From positions 1 to 6,995 of the forward strand of contig JAGCYR010000047.1 in NCBI GenBank assembly GCA_017960705.1: a DNA stretch of 6,995 nucleotides. Direction: 5' to 3'. Source of the stretch: Clostridia bacterium. Lineage in GTDB: Bacteria > Bacillota > Clostridia > Oscillospirales > CAG-272. Below are positions 1-6,298 of this stretch, one piece after another; position 1 is the first letter of the stretch, and each line of letters begins with the position of its first letter. The notes below the pieces were generated by a model. The model was not told the origin of the DNA, did not search any database, and was given only the letters and a program-made list of their open reading frames with translations. The translations under genes were made by a program, and so were the position numbers.

Positions 1-535
1 CGAAGAGGTAGGCGAACGCCGGACCGCAGCCCGAAACGGCGGAGGCGGCGTCGATCTTATCCTCCGCGATCGGGACGAGGGTCCCGGCTTTCGAGACGCC
101 CGCAAGGAACGCCGAGAGATCGTCGTCCGAAACGAGGGCGTTCTTTGCGTAGAGGATCAGTCCCCGCCCGACCGAACAAGGGGTGTTCGGCATAATGCGG
201 ATGACGGGTTTGCTCGGGATCGCGTTCTCGATCGCCGAAACCGAGATCCCCGCCGCCATCGACACGAGAACGGTCGATTCGGCAAGGGTCGGACGGATCG
301 CGGAAAGAACGCCGGGCAAAACCTGCGGCTTTACCCCGAGGACGAGGAAACGGCAGGAAGCCGTGATCTTATCCAGCGGGAGCACCGCGGCGCCGTACTG
401 CTTTTCAAACGCGGCGGTCTTCTTATCGTCGGTGTCGCAGACCGCGACCTTGCCCGCGGGGAGCGCCTTGCAGGCGGCGTTCGCGAGCGCGCCGCCCATA
501 TTGCCGACGCCGATAAAACCGAATTCGTATTGCAT
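1..535 (-). CDS. proC: Pyrroline-5-carboxylate reductase, partial (C-terminus beyond the window edge)
   Basis: The product reduces 1-pyrroline-5-carboxylate to L-proline with NAD(P)H, the last step of proline synthesis in the cytoplasm. The first 178 residues are visible. They show a Rossmann nucleotide-binding start with GVGNMGG at residues 9-15, VKPQ at 68-71, MPNTP at 115-119, and AVSGCGPAF at 166-174, which matches the family pattern AVSGSGPAY with Cys in place of the second Ser. Roughly a third of the usual length of about 270 residues is missing past position 1. The ATG at 535-533 is chosen because it opens directly into the first beta strand and has an AAGGAGA ribosome site at 547-541, five bases upstream. 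That site includes part of the proA stop codon, so translation is probably coupled to proA. The gene is third in a proB-proA-proC operon. The identification is firm. Confidence 0.95.
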   Translation of the reverse strand, partial: MQYEFGFIGVGNMGGALANAACKALPAGKVAVCDTDDKKTAAFEKQYGAAVLPLDKITASCRFLVLGVKPQVLPGVLSAIRPTLAESTVLVSMAAGISVSAIENAIPSKPVIRIMPNTPCSVGRGLILYAKNALVSDDDLSAFLAGVSKAGTLVPIAEDKIDAASAVSGCGPAFAYLF

Positions 536-545
536 GGTTTTCTCC

Positions 546-1805
546 TTATCTCACCTGTCCGTTGCCGCGGATCAGGTATTTGTAGGTATTGAGTTCCGAA
601 AGACCCATCGGACCTCTGGCGTGCATCTTCTGGGTCGAGATGCCAAGTTCGCAGCCCAGCCCGAACTCGCCCCCGTCGGTGAATCGCGTCGACGCGTTGT
701 GGTAGACCGCCGCGCTGTCGACCTCGCGGAGGAACCGTTCGGCGTTTTCCGCGTTTTCGGTGACGATGGCTTCGCTGTGGTGGGTCGAATGCCTTGCGAT
801 ATGGTCGATCGCTTCCCCGACGTTCGAGACGATCCCGACGGCGAGGATATAGTCGAGGAACTCGGTGTCGAAGATCGGTCCGTCGGCGGGCTTCATCCCA
901 AGGATCTTCGCCGCCTTTTCGTCGGGACGGAACTCGACGGGAACAAGTCCGCGATCGGTCCGCTTTTTCGTCAGAAGGTCGAAGAGCGCGGGAAGGAACG
1001 CCGGCGCGACCTTCTCGTGGACCAGCAGCACTTCCTCGGCGTTGCAGACCGAGGGGCGCGAGGTCTTCGCGTTCTCGACGATTTTCAGCGCCTTGTCAAG
1101 GTCCGCCGCCTCGTCGACGTAGACGTGGCAGATCCCCGTTCCGGTCTCGATGCAGGGGACCAGCGCCTGCTCGACGCAGGTACGGATCAGCCCCGCTCCT
1201 CCGCGCGGGATCAGCAGATCGACCCGCCCGACCGCCTTCATCAGTTCGACCGAGCTTGCCCGATCGGTGTCTTCAATAACGGAGACGAGATCCTCGGGGA
1301 GCCCCGCCTTTTTGATCCCCCGCCGCAGCGCCTCGCAGACGGCGCGAGCCGAACGGGCGGCTTCTTTGCCGCAGCGCAGGACGGCGACGTTCCCGCTCTT
1401 CAGGGTCAGCGCCGCGACGTCGGAGGTGACGTTCGGACGGCTCTCGTAGATCGCGGCGATCACTCCAAAAGGTACCGAAACGCGCTCGATCAAAAGCCCG
1501 TTCGGTCTGGTGACGCTCGAAAGGACTCTCCCGACGGGATCGGGGAGAGCCGCGACGTCGCGCAGCCCTTTCGCCATTCCCGCGATCCGGGAGGGATTCA
1601 GTGAGAGACGGTCGATCATCACGTCGGGGACGGTCCCCCGCGCCGCTTCGACGTCCTCGGCGTTTGCTTTGAGGACGGTTTCCGCAGACGCCTCGAGTTC
1701 GTCCGCCATATTGAGCAGCGCACGGTTCTTCTCATCGGTCGAGAGCAGCGCCGCTTTCGCTTTTACCGCCTGTGCGGCGGAGAGTATCTCGTTTGTAGTC
1801 CGCAT
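546..1805 (-). CDS. proA: Gamma-glutamyl phosphate reductase (glutamate-5-semialdehyde dehydrogenase)
   Basis: This is the second enzyme of proline synthesis. It reduces gamma-glutamyl phosphate to glutamate-5-semialdehyde with NADPH. The 419 residues match the usual full length. An aldehyde-dehydrogenase-type fold is supported by IYESRPNVTSD at residues 119-129, KSGNVAVLRCGKEA at 136-149, LIPRGG at 198-203, the catalytic cysteine C254 in RPSVCNAEE, and the C-terminal ProA signature from 378 to 401 (GGEFGLGCELG, then HARGPMGL). The ATG at 1805-1803 follows the proB stop by three bases. A GAGGT ribosome site lies inside the last codons of proB, so proA is probably translated by coupling to proB, whose product is known in other bacteria to form a complex with or channel to ProA. 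The TAA stop at 548-546 merges with the proC ribosome site. Nothing in the gene looks broken, and the identification is firm. Confidence 0.97.
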   Translation of the reverse strand: MRTTNEILSAAQAVKAKAALLSTDEKNRALLNMADELEASAETVLKANAEDVEAARGTVPDVMIDRLSLNPSRIAGMAKGLRDVAALPDPVGRVLSSVTRPNGLLIERVSVPFGVIAAIYESRPNVTSDVAALTLKSGNVAVLRCGKEAARSARAVCEALRRGIKKAGLPEDLVSVIEDTDRASSVELMKAVGRVDLLIPRGGAGLIRTCVEQALVPCIETGTGICHVYVDEAADLDKALKIVENAKTSRPSVCNAEEVLLVHEKVAPAFLPALFDLLTKKRTDRGLVPVEFRPDEKAAKILGMKPADGPIFDTEFLDYILAVGIVSNVGEAIDHIARHSTHHSEAIVTENAENAERFLREVDSAAVYHNASTRFTDGGEFGLGCELGISTQKMHARGPMGLSELNTYKYLIRGNGQVR

Positions 1806-1808
1806 GGT

Positions 1809-2603
1809 TTACCTCGCAAGGAACACGGTCCCGACGTCCTTCCCTTCGAGGGCGTCGTAAACGCGGGAGGGATCCGAACCGAGCAGAATGGTCATCGGGA
1901 TCCCGTGGGAGGTGACGATCTCCGCCGCCTCAAGTTTGGTCGCCATGCCTCCGCGACCTCTGTCGGTCCCCGCCCCGCCGACAAGCGAGCGGATCCGATC
2001 GTCGATCACGTCAACCCGATGGATCAGTTTCGCCGACGCGTCCTTGCGGGGGTCGCCCTCGTAGAGCCCCTCGACGTCCGAGAGGATGATCAGCTGATCG
2101 GCTTCGCAGAGGACGGCGACCAGAGCCGAGAGCGTGTCGTTATCGCCGAAGACCTTTTTCGCCGTCTCGATCTGCGCGTAGCTGACCGAGTCGTTTTCGT
2201 TGACGATCGGGATGATGCGGTTCTCGAGCAGCGCGGAGAAGGTGTTTTTCAGATTCTGCTTCTTCTCCTCGGTCAGAACGTCCTCGCCGGTCAAGAGGAT
2301 CTGCGCCGTCAGGATGCCGTATTCCGAAAAGAACTTGTCGTAGAGGTGCATCAGCTCGCACTGTCCGACGGCTGCGCACGCCTGTTTCATCCGGATCTCT
2401 TTCGGACGCGCGGGCAGGCGCATTTTGGACACCCCCACCGAGATCGCGCCGGACGAAACGAGGATGACCTCGTCGCCCCCGTTCTCCACGGCGGAGAGCA
2501 CCTGCGTCAGTTTGTCCATGATCCGAAGATCGACCGATCCGTTCTCGTTCGTCAGAGTCGACGTACCGACTTTAACGACGATCCTTCTTTTTCCGTTGTT
2601 CAT
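1809..2603 (-). CDS. proB: Glutamate 5-kinase, short form without PUA domain
   Basis: The enzyme phosphorylates L-glutamate on its gamma-carboxyl with ATP, the first and usually proline-regulated step of proline synthesis. The 264 residues form one amino-acid-kinase domain: VVKVGTSTLT at residues 9-18, VSSGAISVG at 49-57, NENDSV at 135-140, FGDNDTLSA at 152-160, SDVEGLY at 175-181, and GRGGMATKLEAA at 216-227. The last motif is usually GTGGM, so Arg replaces Thr here. The protein ends right after the kinase domain. The E. coli enzyme is about 100 residues longer because of a PUA domain. I chose the ATG at 2603-2601. An in-frame GTG at 2633-2631 would add ten residues, but it sits at the -10 box, upstream of the predicted transcript start. 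The ribosome site is poor: AGGA at 2619-2616, about 12 bases from the ATG. It is the first gene of the proB-proA-proC operon. Confidence 0.95.
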   Translation of the reverse strand: MNNGKRRIVVKVGTSTLTNENGSVDLRIMDKLTQVLSAVENGGDEVILVSSGAISVGVSKMRLPARPKEIRMKQACAAVGQCELMHLYDKFFSEYGILTAQILLTGEDVLTEEKKQNLKNTFSALLENRIIPIVNENDSVSYAQIETAKKVFGDNDTLSALVAVLCEADQLIILSDVEGLYEGDPRKDASAKLIHRVDVIDDRIRSLVGGAGTDRGRGGMATKLEAAEIVTSHGIPMTILLGSDPSRVYDALEGKDVGTVFLAR

Positions 2604-2635
2604 AGCGTGTGACCGTCCTATGTGAATATACACAT

Positions 2636-2664
2636 ATCATAATATAAACGCGAGGAAAAGTCAA
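2636..2664 (-). promoter_or_regulatory. Sigma-70-type promoter of the proBAC operon
   Basis: Reading the minus strand, a -35 box TTGACT lies at 2664-2659 and a -10 box TATGAT at 2641-2636, separated by exactly 17 bases. The boxes sit in the AT-rich patch upstream of proB. The predicted transcript start is near 2629, giving a leader of about 25 bases before the ATG at 2603. The leader is too short for a T-box, riboswitch or attenuator, so any proline control would have to come from a DNA-binding protein or from feedback on ProB. The call rests on the match to the consensus and on position only. Confidence 0.75.
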
Positions 2665-2703
2665 GAAAAAGATGTGCGGCGGACGGTTTTTTCCCTCTTT
2701 TTG

Positions 2704-2732
2704 TTGACAAAGCGGCGCACGGGCGGTACAAT
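2704..2732 (+). promoter_or_regulatory. Sigma-70-type promoter of the SemiSWEET-like gene
   Basis: On the plus strand a perfect -35 box TTGACA (2704-2709) and a -10 box TACAAT (2727-2732) are separated by 17 bases. The predicted start near 2739 leaves a leader of about 26 bases that includes a GAGGT ribosome site (2755-2759), six bases before the ATG at 2766. The promoter is close to consensus and stands back to back with the proB promoter. The two -35 boxes are 39 bases apart, so the two promoters do not overlap. No convincing operator palindrome was seen between them. Confidence 0.8.
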
Positions 2733-2765
2733 AGACGGGAAATCGACCCGAAACGAGGTAAAACA

Positions 2766-3068
2766 ATGTCCGAGATCCTTGAGATCGTGATGATCCTTTC
2801 GTTTGGCGCGTCGTGGCCGCTGAACGTCCTGAAATCCTACCGCGCACGGACGACCAAAGGAAAAAGTCTGCCTTTTCTCGTCCTGATCTTCTGCGGCTAT
2901 ATCGCCGGGATCGCGTCGAAATTCCTGAACGAGACCTATATGAGCGAGTTCTCGTCGAAGTGGTACGTCCTGGTCTTCTACTTCATCAACCTGACGATGG
3001 TGGGGATCGATCTTCTGATCTACTGCCGCAACTACCGGCTGGACCGCCTTTCCGAAAAAGCCGAGTAA
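2766..3068 (+). CDS. SemiSWEET / PQ-loop-like three-helix membrane protein
   Basis: The 100-residue protein has three predicted membrane helices at about residues 4-21, 35-54 and 66-87, and a charged C-terminal tail. Helix 1 ends in SWPLNVLKSYRARTTKGKSL (16-35), which resembles the MtN3/SWEET and PQ-loop pattern of a helix-breaking proline followed by a basic cytoplasmic loop and KGKS. A GYIAGI stretch follows at 44-49, and helix 3 carries N75 and D82. Bacterial SemiSWEETs of this size are half-transporters that dimerise to carry sugars by facilitated diffusion. Whether this clade carries a sugar is not shown by the sequence. The ATG has a good ribosome site (GAGGT, six bases away) and its own promoter. 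The gene is a single-gene unit ended by the hairpin at 3085-3111. Its neighbours, proB (divergent) and a sugar kinase (convergent), do not settle the substrate. The family call is fairly confident and the function is open. Confidence 0.8.
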   Translation: MSEILEIVMILSFGASWPLNVLKSYRARTTKGKSLPFLVLIFCGYIAGIASKFLNETYMSEFSSKWYVLVFYFINLTMVGIDLLIYCRNYRLDRLSEKAE

Positions 3069-3084
3069 AACAAATAAAAATCAA

Positions 3085-3119
3085 CACCGCCCCCGTTTCC
3101 GGAGGGCGGTGAATTTTTT
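3085..3119. terminator. Intrinsic terminator, probably bidirectional
   Basis: An 8-bp perfect stem pairs CACCGCCC (3085-3092) with GGGCGGTG (3104-3111). Two further C-G pairs (3093-3094 with 3101-3102) are possible across a bulged A, leaving a loop of about six bases. On the plus strand it is followed by TTTTTT at 3114-3119, 16 bases after the stop of the SemiSWEET-like gene. Read on the minus strand, the stem is followed by TTGATTTTTATTTG (3084-3071), also U-rich, and it comes about 20 bases after the stop of the FGGY kinase gene. One hairpin therefore fits the ends of two convergent transcripts. Confidence 0.88.
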
Positions 3120-3132
3120 GTATTTTGCCGTA

Positions 3133-4635
3133 TTACCGATAGAGATCTGCGACGGCGGCGCAGCTCGGCTTGGTCTGCTCGTAAAGGTCGCGATAGATCT
3201 TGTAGGACTTCTCGTAGACCTTGACGGCTTCGGGGTTCGGGGTGAAGGTGCGGTATTCGGTGAGGAAAGCGTGGATGCCCTCCCACGACTTGAACGCGCC
3301 GACCGTCATCCCGGCGAGATACGCGACGCCGAGCGCGGAGCCCGGATGCGAGGGATAGGCGCGGACCTCCTGACCCAGCACGTCCGCGGCGATCTGGCAC
3401 CAGAAGCGGCTGCGGGAGCCGCCGTTGGTCGCGATGATGCGCCTGGGCTCGTAGCCGAGCTCGCGGATCACGTCGATATGATGACGGAAGCCGTAGATGA
3501 CCGCTTCAAGGCAGGCGCGGAAGATATGCGCCTTCGTGTGCGAGAGGGTCAGACCGAACATCAGCCCGCGCGCCTCGGGATCGAAGACCGGGGTCTTCTC
3601 ACCGAGGAAATACGGCAGGATGATCAGCCCGTCGGAGGCGGGCGGAAGCTTCGACGCCTCGACGTCAAGTTCCTTCAGCGCTTCCCCGCCGTAGCAGTCG
3701 AGAAGGTCGCCGAGATACCACTTGACGAGCGAGCCCGACGCCGCCATACAGCCGTTGATGAGATAGCGGTCGGGAACGATGTGATAGTCGAAGAAGAGTT
3801 TTTCCGAGGTCTTGATCTCTCTGGTGCAGTAGAGGATATCGCCCGCGCCGCCGAACTTGATGAGCAGATCACCCTCGTCGATGATCCCCGCGGAGAGCGT
3901 GGAGGCGACGTGGTCTGCGCTGCCGGCGATAACGGGGATGCCCGCAGCCAGCCCGGTGATCTTCGCAGCGGCGGGGGTGACGGTCCCGACGATCGAACCG
4001 GAGGGGTTTGCCTTCGGGAACCACGCGGGATCGAAGTCGAACGCCGCCATCTGGTCGGTGAGCCACACCTGACGGCGGATATCGAACAGTCCGCTTTCGA
4101 CCGCCCCGTTCATCTCGACCGACTTGACGCCGGTGAGTTTGTAAACGACGTAGTCGTAGGAGCCGAGGACCGTCTTCATACGGGCGAAGACCTCTGGCTC
4201 GTTGCGCTTGACCCAGAGCATACGCGGCAGAACGTGCTGCTGATTGGTATAGCCGCCGGTCAGTTCGAACAGTTCTTTCTGGTCGATCTTCTCCGTGATC
4301 TCGCGGATCTCGTCGATCGAGCGGGCGTCGTTCTGCTGGATGGTGTTGCGGATGGGCTTCCCTTCTTCGTCCAGCATCACGATCGCGGGGACCATCCCGG
4401 TCACGCCGATACAGGAGATCAAGTCAAAGACGCCGGGATTCCGCTCTTTCAGCTTCGACACGACGGCGACCGAATTGTTCCACCAATCGTTCGCGTTCTC
4501 CTCCGCCCAGCCGGCGCGGAGCGAGAGCAGGTCGTGGGGGGCGGAGACCTCGTCGACCATCCTGCCCTCCGAGGAGACCAGGACCGCCTTTACCGACGTC
4601 GTGCCGACGTCGATACCGAGTACGATCTTTTCCAT
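3133..4635 (-). CDS. FGGY-family carbohydrate kinase, xylulokinase-like
   Basis: This is a full-length (500 residues) ATP-dependent sugar or polyol kinase of the FGGY family, closest in motifs to the xylulokinase (XylB) group. The first phosphate-binding loop is GIDVGTTSVKAVL at residues 7-19. The likely catalytic base is D241 in AGSADHVASTLSAG (237-250). A second phosphate loop is KFGGAGD (260-266), followed by PYFLGEKTPVFDPEARGLMF (341-360). The FGGY C-terminal signature lies at about 361-385 (GLTLSHTKAH onward), and an adenosine-binding segment at 403-421 (TNGGSRSRFW onward). The ATG at 4635-4633 has an AAGGGGG ribosome site at 4647-4641 that is fused to the stop codon of the upstream HAD gene, which suggests coupled translation. 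It is the last gene of the SDR-BtpA-HAD-FGGY unit and ends at the shared terminator. Family substrates include xylulose, ribulose, glycerol and erythritol. The motifs do not fix which one applies here, so xylB is not assigned. Confidence 0.9.
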   Translation of the reverse strand: MEKIVLGIDVGTTSVKAVLVSSEGRMVDEVSAPHDLLSLRAGWAEENANDWWNNSVAVVSKLKERNPGVFDLISCIGVTGMVPAIVMLDEEGKPIRNTIQQNDARSIDEIREITEKIDQKELFELTGGYTNQQHVLPRMLWVKRNEPEVFARMKTVLGSYDYVVYKLTGVKSVEMNGAVESGLFDIRRQVWLTDQMAAFDFDPAWFPKANPSGSIVGTVTPAAAKITGLAAGIPVIAGSADHVASTLSAGIIDEGDLLIKFGGAGDILYCTREIKTSEKLFFDYHIVPDRYLINGCMAASGSLVKWYLGDLLDCYGGEALKELDVEASKLPPASDGLIILPYFLGEKTPVFDPEARGLMFGLTLSHTKAHIFRACLEAVIYGFRHHIDVIRELGYEPRRIIATNGGSRSRFWCQIAADVLGQEVRAYPSHPGSALGVAYLAGMTVGAFKSWEGIHAFLTEYRTFTPNPEAVKVYEKSYKIYRDLYEQTKPSCAAVADLYR

Positions 4636-4645
4636 TTCGTCCCCC

Positions 4646-5419
4646 TTACCTGTCGACGGTGATCTCGTCGAGCGTCGAGACGATCTCGGTGGCGTAGGGC
4701 GCCATCTTCTCGCGCATATCGGATGAAGTCGAGACGCCGATGCCGATACTGCCCGCCGCCGACGCCATCTGGACGTCGACGTAGGAGTCGCCGATCATCA
4801 CGATCCTATCGAGCGGAACGCCCGACTTCTGGGAAATGAACTGCAGCATATCGGGATTGGGCTTGCCGCGTTCGACCTCCTCCGGGGTGATGACGAAACG
4901 AACCTTGTCCCAGCAGCCGTATCTCGACATGGAGTCGCGGGTGCGGTCGTAGGTGTCGGAGGTCGCCACGCCGTAGGGCACGTCGAGTTCGTTGATGCGC
5001 TTCATCAGCGAGACGAACCCGGGCTGCGGACGCAGAGCGCGGGACAGGTCGATGCCCGCGTCGGATTCGGTGAAGATCGCAGCGGCGAGATTCCGCGCCT
5101 TGTGCCAGACGATGCCGGTATGCTCGGCAAGAAATCCCGCGAGGATGACGATCTCCTCGGCGGGAGGCGCGACGGCGAGGATCCCGATGGGATCGACGTA
5201 GATCGCCTCGATGGATCCCCCGTGCTTGAGCTCGGTCTTGACCCCCATCAGTTTCGTCCAGGCGATCAGATCGTCGGACGAACAATGTTTCGCGATCGAA
5301 CGCATACGGGCGTTCGCCATCTCGATCCAGAACTGCTCGCACTCGAACATCAGCCCGTCCTTATCGAAGACGAGGAGATCGGCGCGGTAGGCGTGATTAT
5401 TGACCGTGATCTTTGCCAT
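4646..5419 (-). CDS. HAD-superfamily hydrolase, phosphoglycolate-phosphatase-like
   Basis: This 257-residue cytoplasmic hydrolase is most likely a small-molecule phosphatase. All four HAD motifs are visible: motif I FDKDGLM at residues 18-24 (nucleophile D19, acid/base D21), motif II VATSD at 151-155, motif III lysine K186 in ERGKPNPD, and motif IV IGDSYVDV at 209-216 (D211, D215). About 100 residues between motifs I and II form a probable C1-type cap, which sets substrate choice, as in phosphoglycolate phosphatase and beta-phosphoglucomutase. The ATG at 5419-5417 has an AAAGGAG ribosome site at 5433-5427, seven bases upstream. The gene starts 35 bases after the BtpA-family gene and its TAA (4648-4646) overlaps the ribosome site of the FGGY kinase gene. 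Operon position suggests it dephosphorylates a sugar phosphate of the same pathway or clears a damaged or side product. The substrate is unknown. Confidence 0.88.
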   Translation of the reverse strand: MAKITVNNHAYRADLLVFDKDGLMFECEQFWIEMANARMRSIAKHCSSDDLIAWTKLMGVKTELKHGGSIEAIYVDPIGILAVAPPAEEIVILAGFLAEHTGIVWHKARNLAAAIFTESDAGIDLSRALRPQPGFVSLMKRINELDVPYGVATSDTYDRTRDSMSRYGCWDKVRFVITPEEVERGKPNPDMLQFISQKSGVPLDRIVMIGDSYVDVQMASAAGSIGIGVSTSSDMREKMAPYATEIVSTLDEITVDR

Positions 5420-5454
5420 TGGGATACTCCTTTAAAGTATAAAGTCAGTTGGTT

Positions 5455-6261
5455 TCAGGCGCGGAACTGACGGACGACTTTCATGAACTCGGCGACGCGC
5501 TTCTCGTCGACCATGTTCTCGAACACGCCGTCATACTTGAAGGTGGTCGCGACGACGGCGCCGTCCGCGATCGCGAGCTGATCCGCGATGGTCTCCTTGC
5601 GGCAGCCGGTGTTGGCGAACACGACCGTGTTCGGAACGGCGTTCTTCACCTCGGCGAGGACCGAAGAATCGGTCGCGGAGCCGGCGGTCTGACCCGAAAC
5701 GCAGAGCGCGTCGGGACGGCAGTTGAAGACGGTGCTCTTGGCGATCGCGGCGGGGGTGCGGGGCGCAAGGTACGCCGACGCCTCGGGAACGATGTTGAAC
5801 AGCAGTTTCACGTCCTCGGCGCCGATCTCGTGCTGATGACGGACCGTCGCGCCGCAGTTGGTGTCCCAGATACCGAAATCGCTGGCGTACGCGCCGGTGA
5901 AGATCTCGCGGATGAACTTCGCGCCGGTGGCGGCGGCGAGGTCAAGCGACTTCTTCGCGTCCCAAAGGACGTTGACCCCGAACGGGACCTCGATCTCATG
6001 CATCAGTTCGCCGACGATACGCCCCATGGCGGCGACGGTCTCGACGCGAACGTCGGTCAGGTACGGAAGGCTGTACTCGTTCGAGAACATGATGGCGTCG
6101 ACGCCGCCGCGCTGCAAAGCCTTCAGATCCTTGCGGGCGCGGTCGATGGCGTAATCCATCCCCTGCTCTTTCTTGAACATCGGGTCGCCCGGCAGAGGGG
6201 CGAGGTGCAGCATCGCGATGATCGCTTTCTCGGTTCCGATAACGTCTTTTAACCAGCTCAT
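5455..6261 (-). CDS. BtpA/SgcQ family TIM-barrel protein
   Basis: The 268-residue protein matches the BtpA family in length and motifs: IAMLHLAPLPGDP at residues 15-27, GGVDAIMFSNEYSLPY at 52-67, VPFGVNVLWDAKKSLDLAA at 92-110, REIFTGAYASDFGIWDTN at 118-135, and a phosphate-loop-like end ADGAVVATTFKYDG at 232-245. The fold is expected to be a TIM barrel. The cyanobacterial namesake BtpA affects photosystem I accumulation, but the E. coli relative SgcQ sits in a sugar (sgc) operon, and no enzymatic reaction is settled for the family as far as I know. Here it lies between an SDR dehydrogenase and a HAD phosphatase, upstream of a sugar kinase, which favours a carbohydrate role such as an aldolase, epimerase or isomerase. 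That is inference. The ATG at 6261-6259 has a strong AGGAGGA site at 6277-6271, nine bases upstream. The gap to the SDR stop is 37 bases and AT-rich. Confidence 0.88.
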   Translation of the reverse strand: MSWLKDVIGTEKAIIAMLHLAPLPGDPMFKKEQGMDYAIDRARKDLKALQRGGVDAIMFSNEYSLPYLTDVRVETVAAMGRIVGELMHEIEVPFGVNVLWDAKKSLDLAAATGAKFIREIFTGAYASDFGIWDTNCGATVRHQHEIGAEDVKLLFNIVPEASAYLAPRTPAAIAKSTVFNCRPDALCVSGQTAGSATDSSVLAEVKNAVPNTVVFANTGCRKETIADQLAIADGAVVATTFKYDGVFENMVDEKRVAEFMKVVRQFRA

Positions 6262-6298
6262 TGTAGTAATTCCTCCTGTATATATGTTTATTGTATAA

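Noticed and set aside
2601..2633. A longer ProB starting at GTG 2633 with ten extra residues
   Set aside because: That codon sits next to the -10 box, upstream of the predicted transcript start, has no ribosome site, and the added residues are not part of the kinase fold.
2572..2847. A 91-codon minus-strand frame across the proB/SemiSWEET intergenic region
   Set aside because: It overlaps both divergent promoters, the 5' end of proB in another frame and the start of the SemiSWEET-like gene, and has no ribosome site or family resemblance.
3133..4635. Naming the kinase xylB
   Set aside because: Motifs show the FGGY family and a xylulokinase-like group, but no xylose isomerase or xylose transporter is nearby and sugar specificity cannot be read from the visible residues.
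3109..4662. A 517-codon plus-strand open frame opposite the FGGY kinase gene, and a 473-codon one at 183-1604 opposite proA and proC
   Set aside because: Both lie antisense to well-supported genes. Their products are rich in Arg, Asp, Gly and Val, as expected when GC-rich codons are read on the opposite strand. They have no recognisable motif or ribosome site.
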